From Lysobacterales bacterium (GTDB taxonomy: Bacteria; Pseudomonadota; Gammaproteobacteria; Xanthomonadales; Xanthomonadaceae), in contig JADCRD010000001.1 in assembly GCA_014946745.1 (NCBI GenBank), positions 992,001 to 1,056,000 on the forward strand: a stretch of 64,000 nt of DNA, read 5' to 3'. Under the pieces are notes generated by a model. It searched no databases, had not been told where the DNA came from, and saw nothing but the letters and a program-made list of their open reading frames with translations. Within the stretch, counting starts at the first letter, position 1, and each line of letters starts with the position of its first letter. Of this stretch, positions 1 through 8,496 are shown in pieces. The translations under genes were made by a program, and so were the position numbers.

Positions 1-124
1 CGTCCAGCGCGAGCAGCAGGCTGGGATCGGGTGCCTGCGCGCGGGCCAGCGAAGCGAGGCCCAGGAGGCAGGACAGGCCGACGGCAAGGAGCAGCGGTGT
101 GGCGGAGTGAGAGCGATGGAGCAT
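1..124 (-). CDS. Exported protein of unknown function (N-terminus only)
   Basis: Only the first 41 codons are in the window; the gene runs off the left edge. The start begins MLHRSHSATP, followed by a hydrophobic stretch rich in Leu, Ala and Gly that ends in LARAQA, a good signal peptidase I site near residue 30. The mature part begins APDPSLLLALD. It lies 39 bases after the tssG stop on the same strand, so it is probably the last visible gene of the leftward T6SS unit. I cannot name it. No lipobox Cys is seen, so it is probably periplasmic or secreted rather than a lipoprotein. The usual neighbour at this place, clpV (tssH), has no signal peptide, so this is not clpV. Confidence 0.6.
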   Translation of the reverse strand, partial: MLHRSHSATPLLLAVGLSCLLGLASLARAQAPDPSLLLALD

Positions 125-163
125 GATGGCGATCCGGTGCTTCGAGGTGGAGAAAGGGAGCGC

Positions 164-1291
164 TCAGGCCGCCTGGGCCTGGACGCGGTGGTGATGTTCA
201 GGGGGGTAGCAGTAGTCGCCGCGGTCGGCATCGCGCGGACTGTCGCCGAGCCAGCTGGTCCAGCCCAGCCGGGCTGAACCGCCGAGCTGCGCGCCGGGCA
301 CCTCGTCGCGCCGAAGCACGAGCTGCAGGTCCCAGTCGAACTCGATGCCGAGGTAGCCGCGCACCCAGTCGCGCAGCTGCAGGGCGCCACGGCGATCGGG
401 CAGCAGCGATTCGTATTCACGCAGCGACAGCGGGCCCACGACAACGCGAACATGGTGCTGGCGATCCCAGACCGCGGCGGCCGCGACCGCATCCACGCCC
501 AGCTGGGCGCCCTGCATGGCACCCAGGCGACTGCGCTGGTCTGTGGGCACGGGCAGCCAGCGGCCGCGGTGCTGCTCAACGGCGACGGGCACGTTGAAGA
601 AACTGGCGAGCAGGCAGGCCAAGCCCTCGGCGTTGCGCGCCTGCCGCACCTGATGTCCGGCGCTGCCGAGACGCGCATGCAGGGGCACGCTGTCTGCCTC
701 GGCTTGGCCCGGTAGACCGAGTCCGATCAGGCTGGCGACATAGCGGCTGAAGCTGTCGTGGCCGGCACGATCCAGGCTGGCGGTGGACTGCGCCTGCGCC
801 CAGGCGCGGAAGAACAGCAGCAGGAATCGATGGTGGAAAAGGTCGGCGAAATCGACCAGCGCACGATCGCCGGCGTGGATGGCGCGCTCGTGCGCGTACT
901 CGGTGTAGGCCAGCGGCAGCGGGCCGTTGGGGCCAAACAGCCCGAAGCTGTAAACGCGCAGCTTGGGCGGCAGCGTGGCGCGCAGGTCCACCGAAGCCAG
1001 CGCAGCGGGCGCGAAGCTCGAGCTCGGCTCCTGCCCGAGGCGCACAGGTTCGAGATGCGGTCGCGGCGCGCTGCCCAATCCGGGCAGCTCGGGGTGCAGG
1101 GCCTGCAGGCGACGCAGCGCCGCGAACAGATCGTGCTGCCAGGGCGCCTCGGCGATCCGCTGCCAGAGTTCGTGCGCTGCCTCGCGGCGCGCGCTGGCCT
1201 GTGGGTCGGCGTCTGACGGCAGGGCGAGCGCTGCCGGCTCCGGTGCAGCCTCAGACTCAGCCACCACGGTGTGGGCCTGCCCGCTGCTCAT
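164..1291 (-). CDS. tssG: Type VI secretion baseplate subunit TssG
   Basis: TssG (ImpH/VasB family) forms the arms of each baseplate wedge together with TssF and TssE in the cytoplasm, docked on the TssK/TssM membrane complex. The 375-residue product carries the family hallmark FGLFGPNGPLPLAYTEY at about residues 116-132, followed by a HHRFLLLFFRAW helix. The first 45 residues are an Ala-rich extension with no clear homologue; the family core begins near WQHDLFAALRRL (residue 51). The start ATG overlaps the tssF stop as ATGA, which supports this start and translational coupling to tssF. Length is normal to slightly long for TssG. Confidence 0.95.
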   Translation of the reverse strand: MSSGQAHTVVAESEAAPEPAALALPSDADPQASARREAAHELWQRIAEAPWQHDLFAALRRLQALHPELPGLGSAPRPHLEPVRLGQEPSSSFAPAALASVDLRATLPPKLRVYSFGLFGPNGPLPLAYTEYAHERAIHAGDRALVDFADLFHHRFLLLFFRAWAQAQSTASLDRAGHDSFSRYVASLIGLGLPGQAEADSVPLHARLGSAGHQVRQARNAEGLACLLASFFNVPVAVEQHRGRWLPVPTDQRSRLGAMQGAQLGVDAVAAAAVWDRQHHVRVVVGPLSLREYESLLPDRRGALQLRDWVRGYLGIEFDWDLQLVLRRDEVPGAQLGGSARLGWTSWLGDSPRDADRGDYCYPPEHHHRVQAQAA

Positions 1292-3162
1292 GCCACGGGC
1301 CTCAGCCCGAGCTCGGGCTGCCAGCAGGCGATCTCACCGCGCTGGGTGCTGCGCAGGCGCGTCTCGGTGAAGCTGTTCATGCTGACGTGCCGGGCCAGAA
1401 AGCGCTGCAGCACTGCCCCGAACACGTAGGCGCTGCTGCCGGCGAACAGGGCCTCGTCGACCTCCAGCTCGACGCCGACGCCGCGCCCGTAGGTCAAGGG
1501 CCCGGCGCCGCGCAGGCGACGCGTGATCGGCTGCAGACGCGAGCGCAGCAGGCTCGCGCCATGTCGTGCGATCGCGGGTTCGCCGAGCGCCCCGTACAGC
1601 GACAGCAGCTCACGCAGAGCCAATGCGCCTTCATCGCCGCCCAGGCCCACGAGCGTGGAATGCCCGAGCGCGAGCTGGCTGATCAGACGCCAGTTAATCG
1701 AGCCCTCGGACACGGCAGCGGCGGGCCGTGTCGGCCCGTGGATCACCCGCACGGCAGCCACCGGCAGGGTGTCGGTGGGAACAAAGTCGCGCGCGCCGCC
1801 GGTGCTCATCAGCAGCGGCAGATCGCGGTTGGTGACCGTCATGCTCACGCCCAGCTGCCGCAGCCGCGAGGCGTAGGGCGCTTCGTTCTGGTCGACCAGG
1901 CTCAGGAACACTTCCGAGCCGATGTAGGACGAGCGCGCGCCGTGGCGGAGGATGCTGTCGGAAACGCGGCGCGGTTCGCGACGCGCCGAGAAATAGGCGC
2001 CGTGATTGCCGCGATCGCCTGCGAGGCTTCGGTAGAAGGGGCGGAAGCGCGCCTCGATGGCGTTGTCGCGACCAAAGCCCTCCACGGCCTGCACCGAATG
2101 CACCTCGAAGTCGAGCGGCGCCGCGCGATCGGGCACCAGATGCAGCTCGAATCGGCTGTCGTCGATCTGGATGCGATCCGCACGCTTTTCGATTAGGTTG
2201 ACCGCAGGCGTGCAGAACAGACTGAGCCGGCGCGCATCGACCTGGGCTTCCAGTTCGGCGGCGTCCTGGTCGAGCAGCACGCGCACCTCGAAGGACTTCA
2301 GGCCCTCCTGTGCACGCAAGTGAGGTCGCAGGCCGCGCAGCTCGATGAAATTGAAGCGCGCCGGGCAGGCGAAGTACTCGTGCAGCAGCCGATAGCCCTG
2401 GAAACCGCGGCTGCTGTAGGGCAGCAGCGCCTCGGATTCATCGAAGCCGATGCCGAACACGCCGGCCCCCGGGGCACGCAGGGTCTGCCATTCGCCCTGC
2501 TGCTTGCCGCAGGGACGCACCTGGACCTCGACACAGTGGCCGCAGATCAATTCGTACAGACGGGTGGCGAGATCGGGGCTGGCGTTGAGATAGATCGGCA
2601 GGCGATCCGGTGGCTCAGCGCCGCCCGAGAGTGAGGCCGCGAAGGCGAAGTTGAGGCGCAAAGCCGCCCGCGCCCGGCGGCTGCCCGGGGCGCCGCCCGC
2701 CGAGGCGGGCGCGCCTTCGAGACGGGCGAGCTCCAAGGCCAGCGGCCACAGTTCGACTTCATGCGCCGTCCGGAACTCACAGCCGGTGCGGGTCTCGCTG
2801 GCCGCCGGCGCACGCAGGCGCTGTCCGCGCGGCAGGGTGAAGCTGGCGCCCGCACCGCCGGGCATTTCGCCCGGGGTGAACTGGACGATGCACATGCTGG
2901 GCGTGGGCGCCAGATAGTTCGGGTAGATGACTTCCAGCAGGCGCTGCGCGAAGCGCGGGAACTCGGCGTCCATCTTGAGCTGGACGCGCGCACTCAGGAA
3001 GGCCATGCCTTCCAGCAGGCGCTCGACATAGGGGTCGGCGACCTCGAAGCCGCGCAGGTCGAGGCGCGCCGCGATCTTCGGATATTCCGCCGCAAACTCG
3101 GCGCCGGCCTCGCGCAGGTAGGCGAGTTCGGTGTTGTAGTAGTCGAGCAGGCGCGGGTCCAT
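1288..3162 (-). CDS. tssF: Type VI secretion baseplate subunit TssF
   Basis: TssF (ImpG/VasA family) is the major wedge protein of the T6SS baseplate, present in two copies per TssG. The 624-residue product starts MDPRLLDYYNTELAYLREAG, the classic TssF N-terminus, then continues with EFAAEYPKIAARL and the ARVQLKMDAEFPRF segment. An in-frame codon 48 bases further upstream could also serve as a start, but it would add an unconserved tail, so I placed the start at 3162. It follows tssE by 8 bases and overlaps tssG by 4 bases. The order tssE-tssF-tssG is the standard one. Confidence 0.96.
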   Translation of the reverse strand: MDPRLLDYYNTELAYLREAGAEFAAEYPKIAARLDLRGFEVADPYVERLLEGMAFLSARVQLKMDAEFPRFAQRLLEVIYPNYLAPTPSMCIVQFTPGEMPGGAGASFTLPRGQRLRAPAASETRTGCEFRTAHEVELWPLALELARLEGAPASAGGAPGSRRARAALRLNFAFAASLSGGAEPPDRLPIYLNASPDLATRLYELICGHCVEVQVRPCGKQQGEWQTLRAPGAGVFGIGFDESEALLPYSSRGFQGYRLLHEYFACPARFNFIELRGLRPHLRAQEGLKSFEVRVLLDQDAAELEAQVDARRLSLFCTPAVNLIEKRADRIQIDDSRFELHLVPDRAAPLDFEVHSVQAVEGFGRDNAIEARFRPFYRSLAGDRGNHGAYFSARREPRRVSDSILRHGARSSYIGSEVFLSLVDQNEAPYASRLRQLGVSMTVTNRDLPLLMSTGGARDFVPTDTLPVAAVRVIHGPTRPAAAVSEGSINWRLISQLALGHSTLVGLGGDEGALALRELLSLYGALGEPAIARHGASLLRSRLQPITRRLRGAGPLTYGRGVGVELEVDEALFAGSSAYVFGAVLQRFLARHVSMNSFTETRLRSTQRGEIACWQPELGLRPVA

Positions 3163-3170
3163 AGCGGGCC

Positions 3171-3692
3171 CTAGCTGGCCATGGCATCGACGAGCGCGAT
3201 CTGGCCGCACTCGAGGTCGACGCGCGAGCGCAGCAGCAGCTCGATGGGATATGGCTCGGCCCAGAGCTGGCCGCGGATCTCCATCGACAGATGGTTGCGC
3301 GTGGCCTGTTCGCCCTCGGCGCTGATGACCTTGACGCGCAGCGTGTCCGGCAGGATGCGCGGCTCGAAGCGGCGGATGCTTTCGCTCACGGCGCTTTCCA
3401 GCGACTTCAGGTCGTCCTCCACCAGGTACTTGCCCGACAGCGCCTGCACGCCGAAGTTGAGCACCGACTCGCGCACGTTGGGCACGCCCTCGAACGCGAT
3501 TTCGGACTCGGCGCTGGTGGTGTTGAGCAGCCAGGCCAGATCGCGCAGCACGCTGCGGCGGAACTCGGCCTTGCTCATGCTGCGCGCCTGCGCGGCTTCG
3601 CTGCGCTCACGCGGCGCCAGGTCGGTGAGCCGATCCAGCAGCGCGGGCAGCAGCTGCGACGCGCGGCCGACAGGGCTGGGCAGCTCAGGCAT
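3171..3692 (-). CDS. tssE: Type VI secretion baseplate protein TssE (gp25-like)
   Basis: TssE is the homologue of phage T4 gp25 and links the baseplate wedges to the first sheath ring. The 173-residue product has the gp25 core: SVLRDLAWLLNT near residue 48, then VRESVLNFGVQALSG, and a C-terminal PIELLLRSRVDLECGQIALV. The start MPELPSPVGRASQLLPALLDRL is typical of the family. Its first 8 bases overlap the end of tagJ, which implies coupled translation. Length is normal for TssE (about 140-180 residues). Confidence 0.94.
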   Translation of the reverse strand: MPELPSPVGRASQLLPALLDRLTDLAPRERSEAAQARSMSKAEFRRSVLRDLAWLLNTTSAESEIAFEGVPNVRESVLNFGVQALSGKYLVEDDLKSLESAVSESIRRFEPRILPDTLRVKVISAEGEQATRNHLSMEIRGQLWAEPYPIELLLRSRVDLECGQIALVDAMAS

Positions 3693-4506
3693 GTCCGACC
3701 GGCGGTGATGCGGTGTCGCTGCGCTCGATGCAGCGCGTCGCGAGCATCGCGTGCTCGCCGAGGTCGCTGGCCCACATGCGCTGGCCAAGACCGGTCCAGC
3801 CGGCGTCGCCGGCTTCGCTCCAGACGGTGAGCGCGCTGCGGCGCAGGGCGTCGTCAGCGCTTGCTTCGCTGCCGGGGTAGCGCACGGGCAGCAGCACGGC
3901 GTGCGCGCCGCCGTTCGCCAGCACCAGTCGCGCCGGCACCCAGACCAGATCGCGAAGGTCGGCGGGCGCTTCCAGTTCGAGCCGCTGGATGTCCTCGAAC
4001 GGGATCCAGTAGTACTGCCCGTTGAGGAAGGCTTCGACACAGGGCCCAATGCGGCTGTCGGCATCGGCGAGCCAACTCGCCTCGGCGCCATCGATGCGAA
4101 AGGCGGTGACGTCCGCCGCCTCGAAAGCCTGCGATTGCAGAGTGTCCGCTGCGGCATGTTCGCCCGCCGCGCGGTGGCGCAGTGCCTGGGCCAACCAGGC
4201 GAACCAGGGCGCCGGGGTGCCTAGGGTCGCGGGCAGAGCCTCGCCGGCAAAGACGCGCGCGCGCTGCAGCTCGCAGCGGATCGCCTCGCGATAAGCCTGG
4301 GCGAAGGGCAGGGTGGCCGCATCCGCCAGAGCCACGGCCTGCAGCTGGCCGAGCGAGCGCTCCCACTGGCCGAGCAGCATGCACAGCTGGGCAAGATGGA
4401 TTCGCAGGCGGGTGTCCGCGGGCGACTTGCGGACCTGGCTCATCAGCATCGACAGCTGATCGTCCAGCGGCGCCTGCGCGGACCGCACGGAGGGCGTGGC
4501 ATTCAT
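3685..4506 (-). CDS. tagJ: T6SS accessory protein TagJ (ImpE/SciE family)
   Basis: TagJ binds the N-terminal helix of the sheath protein TssB and is thought to help ClpV-dependent sheath disassembly or recycling. The 273-residue product has the ImpE layout: an N-terminal TPR-like helical half (LRIHLAQLCMLLGQWERSLGQL) and a C-terminal half with FLNGQYYWIPFEDIQ and DLRDLVWVPARL. The ATG at 4506 is preceded at 6 bases by GGAG; a TTG four codons further up has no such site. TagJ marks the subgroup that also uses the PpkA/PppA switch (as in the P. aeruginosa H1 system). Its position between hcp and tssE fits. Confidence 0.92.
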   Translation of the reverse strand: MNATPSVRSAQAPLDDQLSMLMSQVRKSPADTRLRIHLAQLCMLLGQWERSLGQLQAVALADAATLPFAQAYREAIRCELQRARVFAGEALPATLGTPAPWFAWLAQALRHRAAGEHAAADTLQSQAFEAADVTAFRIDGAEASWLADADSRIGPCVEAFLNGQYYWIPFEDIQRLELEAPADLRDLVWVPARLVLANGGAHAVLLPVRYPGSEASADDALRRSALTVWSEAGDAGWTGLGQRMWASDLGEHAMLATRCIERSDTASPPVGHA

Positions 4507-4644
4507 GGGTGACTCCAAGGCGGAGAATTCGCCGCTGCGGGCAGCGGCGATAAAGAGGGGGCCTCAGCTCGGTCGAGCATCCAGCTCGGCGCACAGTGGC
4601 CTCCAGTACGACGGGTATGGCGGCCCTCACGCCCACATCCGCAG

Positions 4645-4693
4645 CGCCGAACCACCCGGGGTTCGGCGTGCGGCTTGCCCGCCCGCAAGCGGG
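4645..4693 (-). terminator. Two stem-loops between hcp and tagJ
   Basis: The 200 bases between hcp and tagJ have no ORF worth keeping but hold two hairpins. The first pairs CGCCGAAC (4645-4652) with GTTCGGCG (4661-4668). The second pairs GCTTGC (4673-4678) with GCAAGC (4685-4690), or alternatively CCCGC with GCGGG (4682-4693). Neither is followed by a U-run on the minus strand, so a partial terminator or an mRNA-stabilising 3' end for the highly expressed hcp message is more likely than a full stop. Function is inferred. Confidence 0.5.
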
Positions 4694-4706
4694 GGAAGGG
4701 CGGTGA

Positions 4707-5255
4707 TCAGGCCGCCTTGTTCTGCTTGACGTCCCAGGCGCCGGTAACGGCTGCGCCGAGCGAGCCATCGGCGTTCTGTTCCTTCACTTCCAGCTTGATC
4801 TTGCCGTAGGAGAAGCTGACCTCTTCGATCACCCGCGGCGTCTCGGTACTGGAGACATTCGCCACCGCGGTGATGAAGACCTCGTTCAGGGTCATGGTCA
4901 GGTACTGCTGCTGGCCGTCGCCGGACTTGCAGACCGATAGCACCAGCTCGTCCAGATGCTTGCCGGATGCGCAGTGCTTCAGCAGGTTCGGGCTGGCCCT
5001 GTCCGCGTACTTGCGGATGGTGAAGAATCCGAAGTTGGCCTTGCCCACCGCGCTGCCGCCGCCGGTGTGGGCCGAGGACGACTGGTTGATCGCGATGTTG
5101 TAGGACAGAACGTCGATTTCGCCCTTGTGCTTCGAGTCGGTCGAGCTGCCCGGAGTGTTGGACAGCTTGACGAACATTTCCTGCAGCGATTCGGTCGAGT
5201 GATTCACGCCCGGCTGTGCGGTGGAAGCGGCAGCACCAAGTCCAAGAATTGCCAT
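4707..5255 (-). CDS. hcp: T6SS inner-tube protein Hcp (TssD)
   Basis: Hcp hexamers stack to form the tube expelled by sheath contraction and also act as chaperone and carrier for small effectors. The 182-residue product has the Hcp1-family pattern: HKGEIDVLSY near residue 43, SPNLLKHCASGKHL, then VEVSFSYGKIKLE-like sequence (EEVSFSYGKIKLEV) near the end. It is somewhat longer than the usual 160-170 residues, with a loop HTGGGSAVGKANFG. A good ribosome site (AGAGGA, 8 bases before the ATG) fits high expression. A hairpin (AGGAGC 5323-5328 with GCTCCT 5337-5342) sits in the 93-base gap after tssC. Confidence 0.96.
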   Translation of the reverse strand: MAILGLGAAASTAQPGVNHSTESLQEMFVKLSNTPGSSTDSKHKGEIDVLSYNIAINQSSSAHTGGGSAVGKANFGFFTIRKYADRASPNLLKHCASGKHLDELVLSVCKSGDGQQQYLTMTLNEVFITAVANVSSTETPRVIEEVSFSYGKIKLEVKEQNADGSLGAAVTGAWDVKQNKAA

Positions 5256-5348
5256 GGTTTCATCCTCTGTTTCTAGGGTGTGGATCCAGCGTGCGGGTAG
5301 CTATCACGCCAGGGTTTCACCAAGGAGCAGCGTTCCGCTCCTCGGAGA

Positions 5349-6848
5349 TCAATTGCTGCCCGACTTCACCGAGGGCAGTTTTGAGACGAGTCGCAGGGAG
5401 ACGGTCAGGCCTTCCAGTTGGTAGTGCGGGCGCAGGAAGAACTTCGAGGTGTAGTAGCCGGGGTTGTCTGCGACTTCCTCGACCACGACCTGCGCATCGG
5501 CCAGCGGCTTGGTGGCCTTGGTCTGCTGCGAAGAGTTGAGCGGATCGCCGTCGACGTAGTTCATGATCCAGTCGTTCAACCAGCGCTCCATGTCGTCGCG
5601 CTCCATGAACGAACCGATCTTGTCGCGCACGATGCACTTCAGGTAATGCGCGAAGCGGCAGCAGGCGAACAGATAGGGCAGCCGCGCGGCCAGGTTGGCA
5701 TTGGCGGTGGCATCCGGGTCGTAGTACTCGCTGGGCTTCTGCAGCGACTGCGCGCCGATGAAGGCCGCGATGTCAGTGTTCTTGCGGTGGATCAGCGGCA
5801 TGAAGCCGTTTTTGGCCAGCTCAGCCTCGCGACGGTCGGAGATCGCGATCTCGGTCGGGCACTTCATGTCGACGCCGCCGTCGTCGGACGGGAAAGTATG
5901 GGTGGGCAGGCCTTCCACGGCGCCACCGCTCTCCACGCCGCGGATCGACGAACACCAGCCGTAGTACTTGAAGGAGCGGTTGATGTTCACCGCCATCGCA
6001 TACGCCGAGTTGGCCCAGCAGTAGGCGCCGTGGTTGCTGCCGTCGGTCGACTCCTCGAAGTCGAATTCGTCGACCGGGTTGGTCTTGGCGCCATAGGGCA
6101 GACGCGCCAGGAAGCGCGGCATTGCCAGACCGAGATAGCGCGAGTCCTCGGCATTGCGCAGGCTGCGCCACGCGGTGTACTCGGTGTTCTCGAAGATCTT
6201 GGTCAGGTCGCGCGGGTTGGCCAGCTCCTGCCAGGATTCCATCTGCATTACCGTGGGCGCCGCGCCGGCGATGAAGGGGCAGTGCGAGGCCGCGGCGATC
6301 TTGGCCATTTCGCCCAGCAGCTCGACATCGGGCGGGCTGTGGTCGAAGTGGTAGTCGCCGACGACGCAGCCGTAGGGCGTACCGCCCAGCTGGTCGTACT
6401 CGGCTTCGTAGATCTTCTTGAAGATCGGGCTCTGGTCCCAGCCGATGCCCTTGTGACGGCGCAGCGTGCGGTGCAGCTCTCGCTTGGCGATTGGCATGAA
6501 GCGGATCTTCAGCATCTCGTCCACTTCGGTGTTGTTGACGAGGTAGTGCAGGCCGCGCCAGGCGCTTTCGAGCTGCTGGAAGTCGGCGTGGTGGATGATC
6601 GCGTTGACCTGCTCGGAGAGCTTGCGGTCGATCTCGGCGATGATCGCTTCGATCGCCTGGTAGGCATCGCTGCTGATCGTCAGGCTGTTGGAAAGCGCCT
6701 GCTCGGCCAGCGTGCGCACGGCCGAAGCAACGGCGTCGCGCGCCTCGTCGGTCTTGGGCTTGAACTCTTTCTGCAGCAGGCTGGAGAACTCGTCGGCATG
6801 CAGCTCGGCGCTGAGCGGCTGCTTCAGTGAGGCGTTGGCGTTGGCCAT
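5349..6848 (-). CDS. tssC: T6SS contractile sheath large subunit TssC (VipB)
   Basis: TssC pairs with TssB to form the contractile sheath around the Hcp tube. The 499-residue product is full length and strongly conserved: ESAWRGLHYLVNNTEVDEML, YGCVVGDYHFDHSPPDVELL, the LARLPYGAKTNPVDEFDFEE segment, WANSAYAMAVNINRSF, and the C-terminal GYYTSKFFLRPHYQLEGL. Start MANANASLKQ is preceded by GAGG at 8 bases. It follows tssB by 29 bases in the same unit. Confidence 0.98.
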   Translation of the reverse strand: MANANASLKQPLSAELHADEFSSLLQKEFKPKTDEARDAVASAVRTLAEQALSNSLTISSDAYQAIEAIIAEIDRKLSEQVNAIIHHADFQQLESAWRGLHYLVNNTEVDEMLKIRFMPIAKRELHRTLRRHKGIGWDQSPIFKKIYEAEYDQLGGTPYGCVVGDYHFDHSPPDVELLGEMAKIAAASHCPFIAGAAPTVMQMESWQELANPRDLTKIFENTEYTAWRSLRNAEDSRYLGLAMPRFLARLPYGAKTNPVDEFDFEESTDGSNHGAYCWANSAYAMAVNINRSFKYYGWCSSIRGVESGGAVEGLPTHTFPSDDGGVDMKCPTEIAISDRREAELAKNGFMPLIHRKNTDIAAFIGAQSLQKPSEYYDPDATANANLAARLPYLFACCRFAHYLKCIVRDKIGSFMERDDMERWLNDWIMNYVDGDPLNSSQQTKATKPLADAQVVVEEVADNPGYYTSKFFLRPHYQLEGLTVSLRLVSKLPSVKSGSN

Positions 6849-6877
6849 GGGAATGTCCTCGGTGCGGATCGGCGCGA

Positions 6878-7432
6878 TCAGTCGTTGCCGGAAGCGGCGG
6901 CTTCAGCGGGCTTGGTCTGCTGCGGTGTGGCGGCCAGCGCCTTCAGCAGGGTGGGGTCGCCCAGCACCTTGCCGATCAGCTCCTCGGCGCCGGTCTTGCC
7001 GTCCATGTAGGTCAGCAGGTTGTTGAGCTGGGTGCGCGCGTCGAGCAGCTTCGACAGTGCTTCGACCTTGCGGGCGACCGCGCCGGGCGAGAAGTCGTCC
7101 ATGCTTTCGAAGGCGATGTCGACCGCGAGGTTGCCTTCGCCGGTCAGGGTGTTGGGCACGGCGAACGAGACGCGCGGGCGGATCGCCTTCATGCGCTCGT
7201 CGAAGTTGTCGATATCGATTTCGAGGAACTTGCGGTCGGCCACCGCCGGCAGATCGGCTCCGGACTTGCCGGCGAGATCGGCCATGACGCCCATCACGAA
7301 GGGAATCTGGACCTTCTTCTCCGAGCCGTAGATCTCGACGTCGTACTCGATCTGCACGCGCGGGGCCCGATTGCGGGCAATGAACTTCTGGCCGCTGTTC
7401 TTGTTGCTGGTGGTGAACTTCGAGGCGCTCAT
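6878..7432 (-). CDS. tssB: T6SS contractile sheath small subunit TssB (VipA)
   Basis: TssB forms the sheath heterodimer with TssC; its N-terminal helix is the TagJ-binding site and the region that exposes the ClpV site of TssC on contraction. The 184-residue product has the family features: FIARNRAPRVQIEYDVEIYG, the IPFVMGVMADLAGKS segment, RKFLEIDIDNFDERM and the ARTQLNNLLTYMDGK helix. An AGGAG ribosome site lies 7 bases before the ATG. The C-terminal 20 residues are low complexity (Ala, Pro, Gln). Confidence 0.97.
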   Translation of the reverse strand: MSASKFTTSNKNSGQKFIARNRAPRVQIEYDVEIYGSEKKVQIPFVMGVMADLAGKSGADLPAVADRKFLEIDIDNFDERMKAIRPRVSFAVPNTLTGEGNLAVDIAFESMDDFSPGAVARKVEALSKLLDARTQLNNLLTYMDGKTGAEELIGKVLGDPTLLKALAATPQQTKPAEAAASGND

Positions 7433-7499
7433 GCGGAGGCTCCTGGGTGCGCGTGGCTGTCGGTCGAACGGGTGTGGTGTTGTGCGGCGAGAGCCCGGC

Positions 7500-8492
7500 T
7501 CATGAGCGCAGGCCTGCGAGATGCTCGGCCTGCGCCACGCCGTCGGGAGCGAAGTCGCGCAGGATGCTGAGGAAGTCCTGGCCGATCATTCCGCGCGCGC
7601 GGCGGATCAGCAGCGGCGCGGGATTGGCAGGCTCGTGGGTTTCGAGGAAGCGGCAGACTTCTTCGAGAATGCGGATCGCGTCCTGCCGGGTGCGCAGAGC
7701 AGGCAGGCCATCCGCGATGGCGCTGGTCTCGCGGGTGCCCGCGCTGGCCTCGGCGCTGCTGCTGGCTTCTGGCGCATTCGCCTCGGGCAGGCTCAGTGAA
7801 GCAGTGAGCGCGATCAGCGGACGCAGGTCGGGCGCGTTCTCGACGCCCAGCTCGTCGCGAAGGCGCTGCTGCAGCCGCTGCAGCGACTCATGCAGCCGCT
7901 TCAGGGCTTCGAGCTCCGGGTTGCCGGCGAGCTGCTCGTCCTGCAGCAGCTGGTTGAGCTGCTGCCGGCCGAGCGGGGCGCCCTCGCGGCCCGCCGCGCT
8001 GCGCTCCAGCTCGGCGAGTTCGAACGTGCCCATGAGTCGGGTCGGCAGCTTCAGTTCGCGCAGATCGCCGAGCAGCCCCTCGCTCACGGCGAGCACGGCG
8101 AGCGCATTGGCGCGCGGCAGCGGGTCGCGTTCGCCGTCGATCTCAAGCCGCGGATGCAGGGCTTCGCCAAAGACATCCAGCAGGCTTTCGATCAAAGAGA
8201 GCCCGTGCCGCGCGCCGTGCGCGCCGCGGGTGCGAGTGAGCGCGCGCGTGATCATCACCGCCAGCCGCAGGTCGCGGCTGCGCTGCATCAGGCTGCTGGC
8301 CTGGTTCAACACGCGTGCGAAGTCGGCCGCCTCGGCGGCGATGATGGTCTCGCCGTACTGACGCTCCGGGGTGCCGGCGATCGCCCGTTCCAACTCGATG
8401 AAATCGCTGTCGTAGTCGATCTCCGGGCCGCAGGGCGCCTCGCCGCCAAGCGGCTGCAGAAAGCGCTCGAAGTCGGGCAGGTCCGAACTCAT
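7500..8492 (-). CDS. tssA: T6SS assembly protein TssA (ImpA N-terminal domain)
   Basis: TssA caps and primes the growing sheath/tube and recruits the baseplate. The 330-residue product starts with the ImpA_N domain (FLQPLGGEAPCGPEIDYDSD at residues 11-30, then YGETIIAAEAADF). It lacks the long VasJ-type C-terminal ring domain and instead ends in LLIRRARGMIGQDFLSILRD, as in TssA1 of the H1-T6SS. The start was set at 8492 (MSSDLPDFER) because the upstream in-frame extension overlaps the lipoprotein gene and is not family-like. It starts 4 bases after the lipoprotein stop, so it is likely translationally coupled. Confidence 0.93.
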   Translation of the reverse strand: MSSDLPDFERFLQPLGGEAPCGPEIDYDSDFIELERAIAGTPERQYGETIIAAEAADFARVLNQASSLMQRSRDLRLAVMITRALTRTRGAHGARHGLSLIESLLDVFGEALHPRLEIDGERDPLPRANALAVLAVSEGLLGDLRELKLPTRLMGTFELAELERSAAGREGAPLGRQQLNQLLQDEQLAGNPELEALKRLHESLQRLQQRLRDELGVENAPDLRPLIALTASLSLPEANAPEASSSAEASAGTRETSAIADGLPALRTRQDAIRILEEVCRFLETHEPANPAPLLIRRARGMIGQDFLSILRDFAPDGVAQAEHLAGLRS

Positions 8493-8496
8493 GCGC

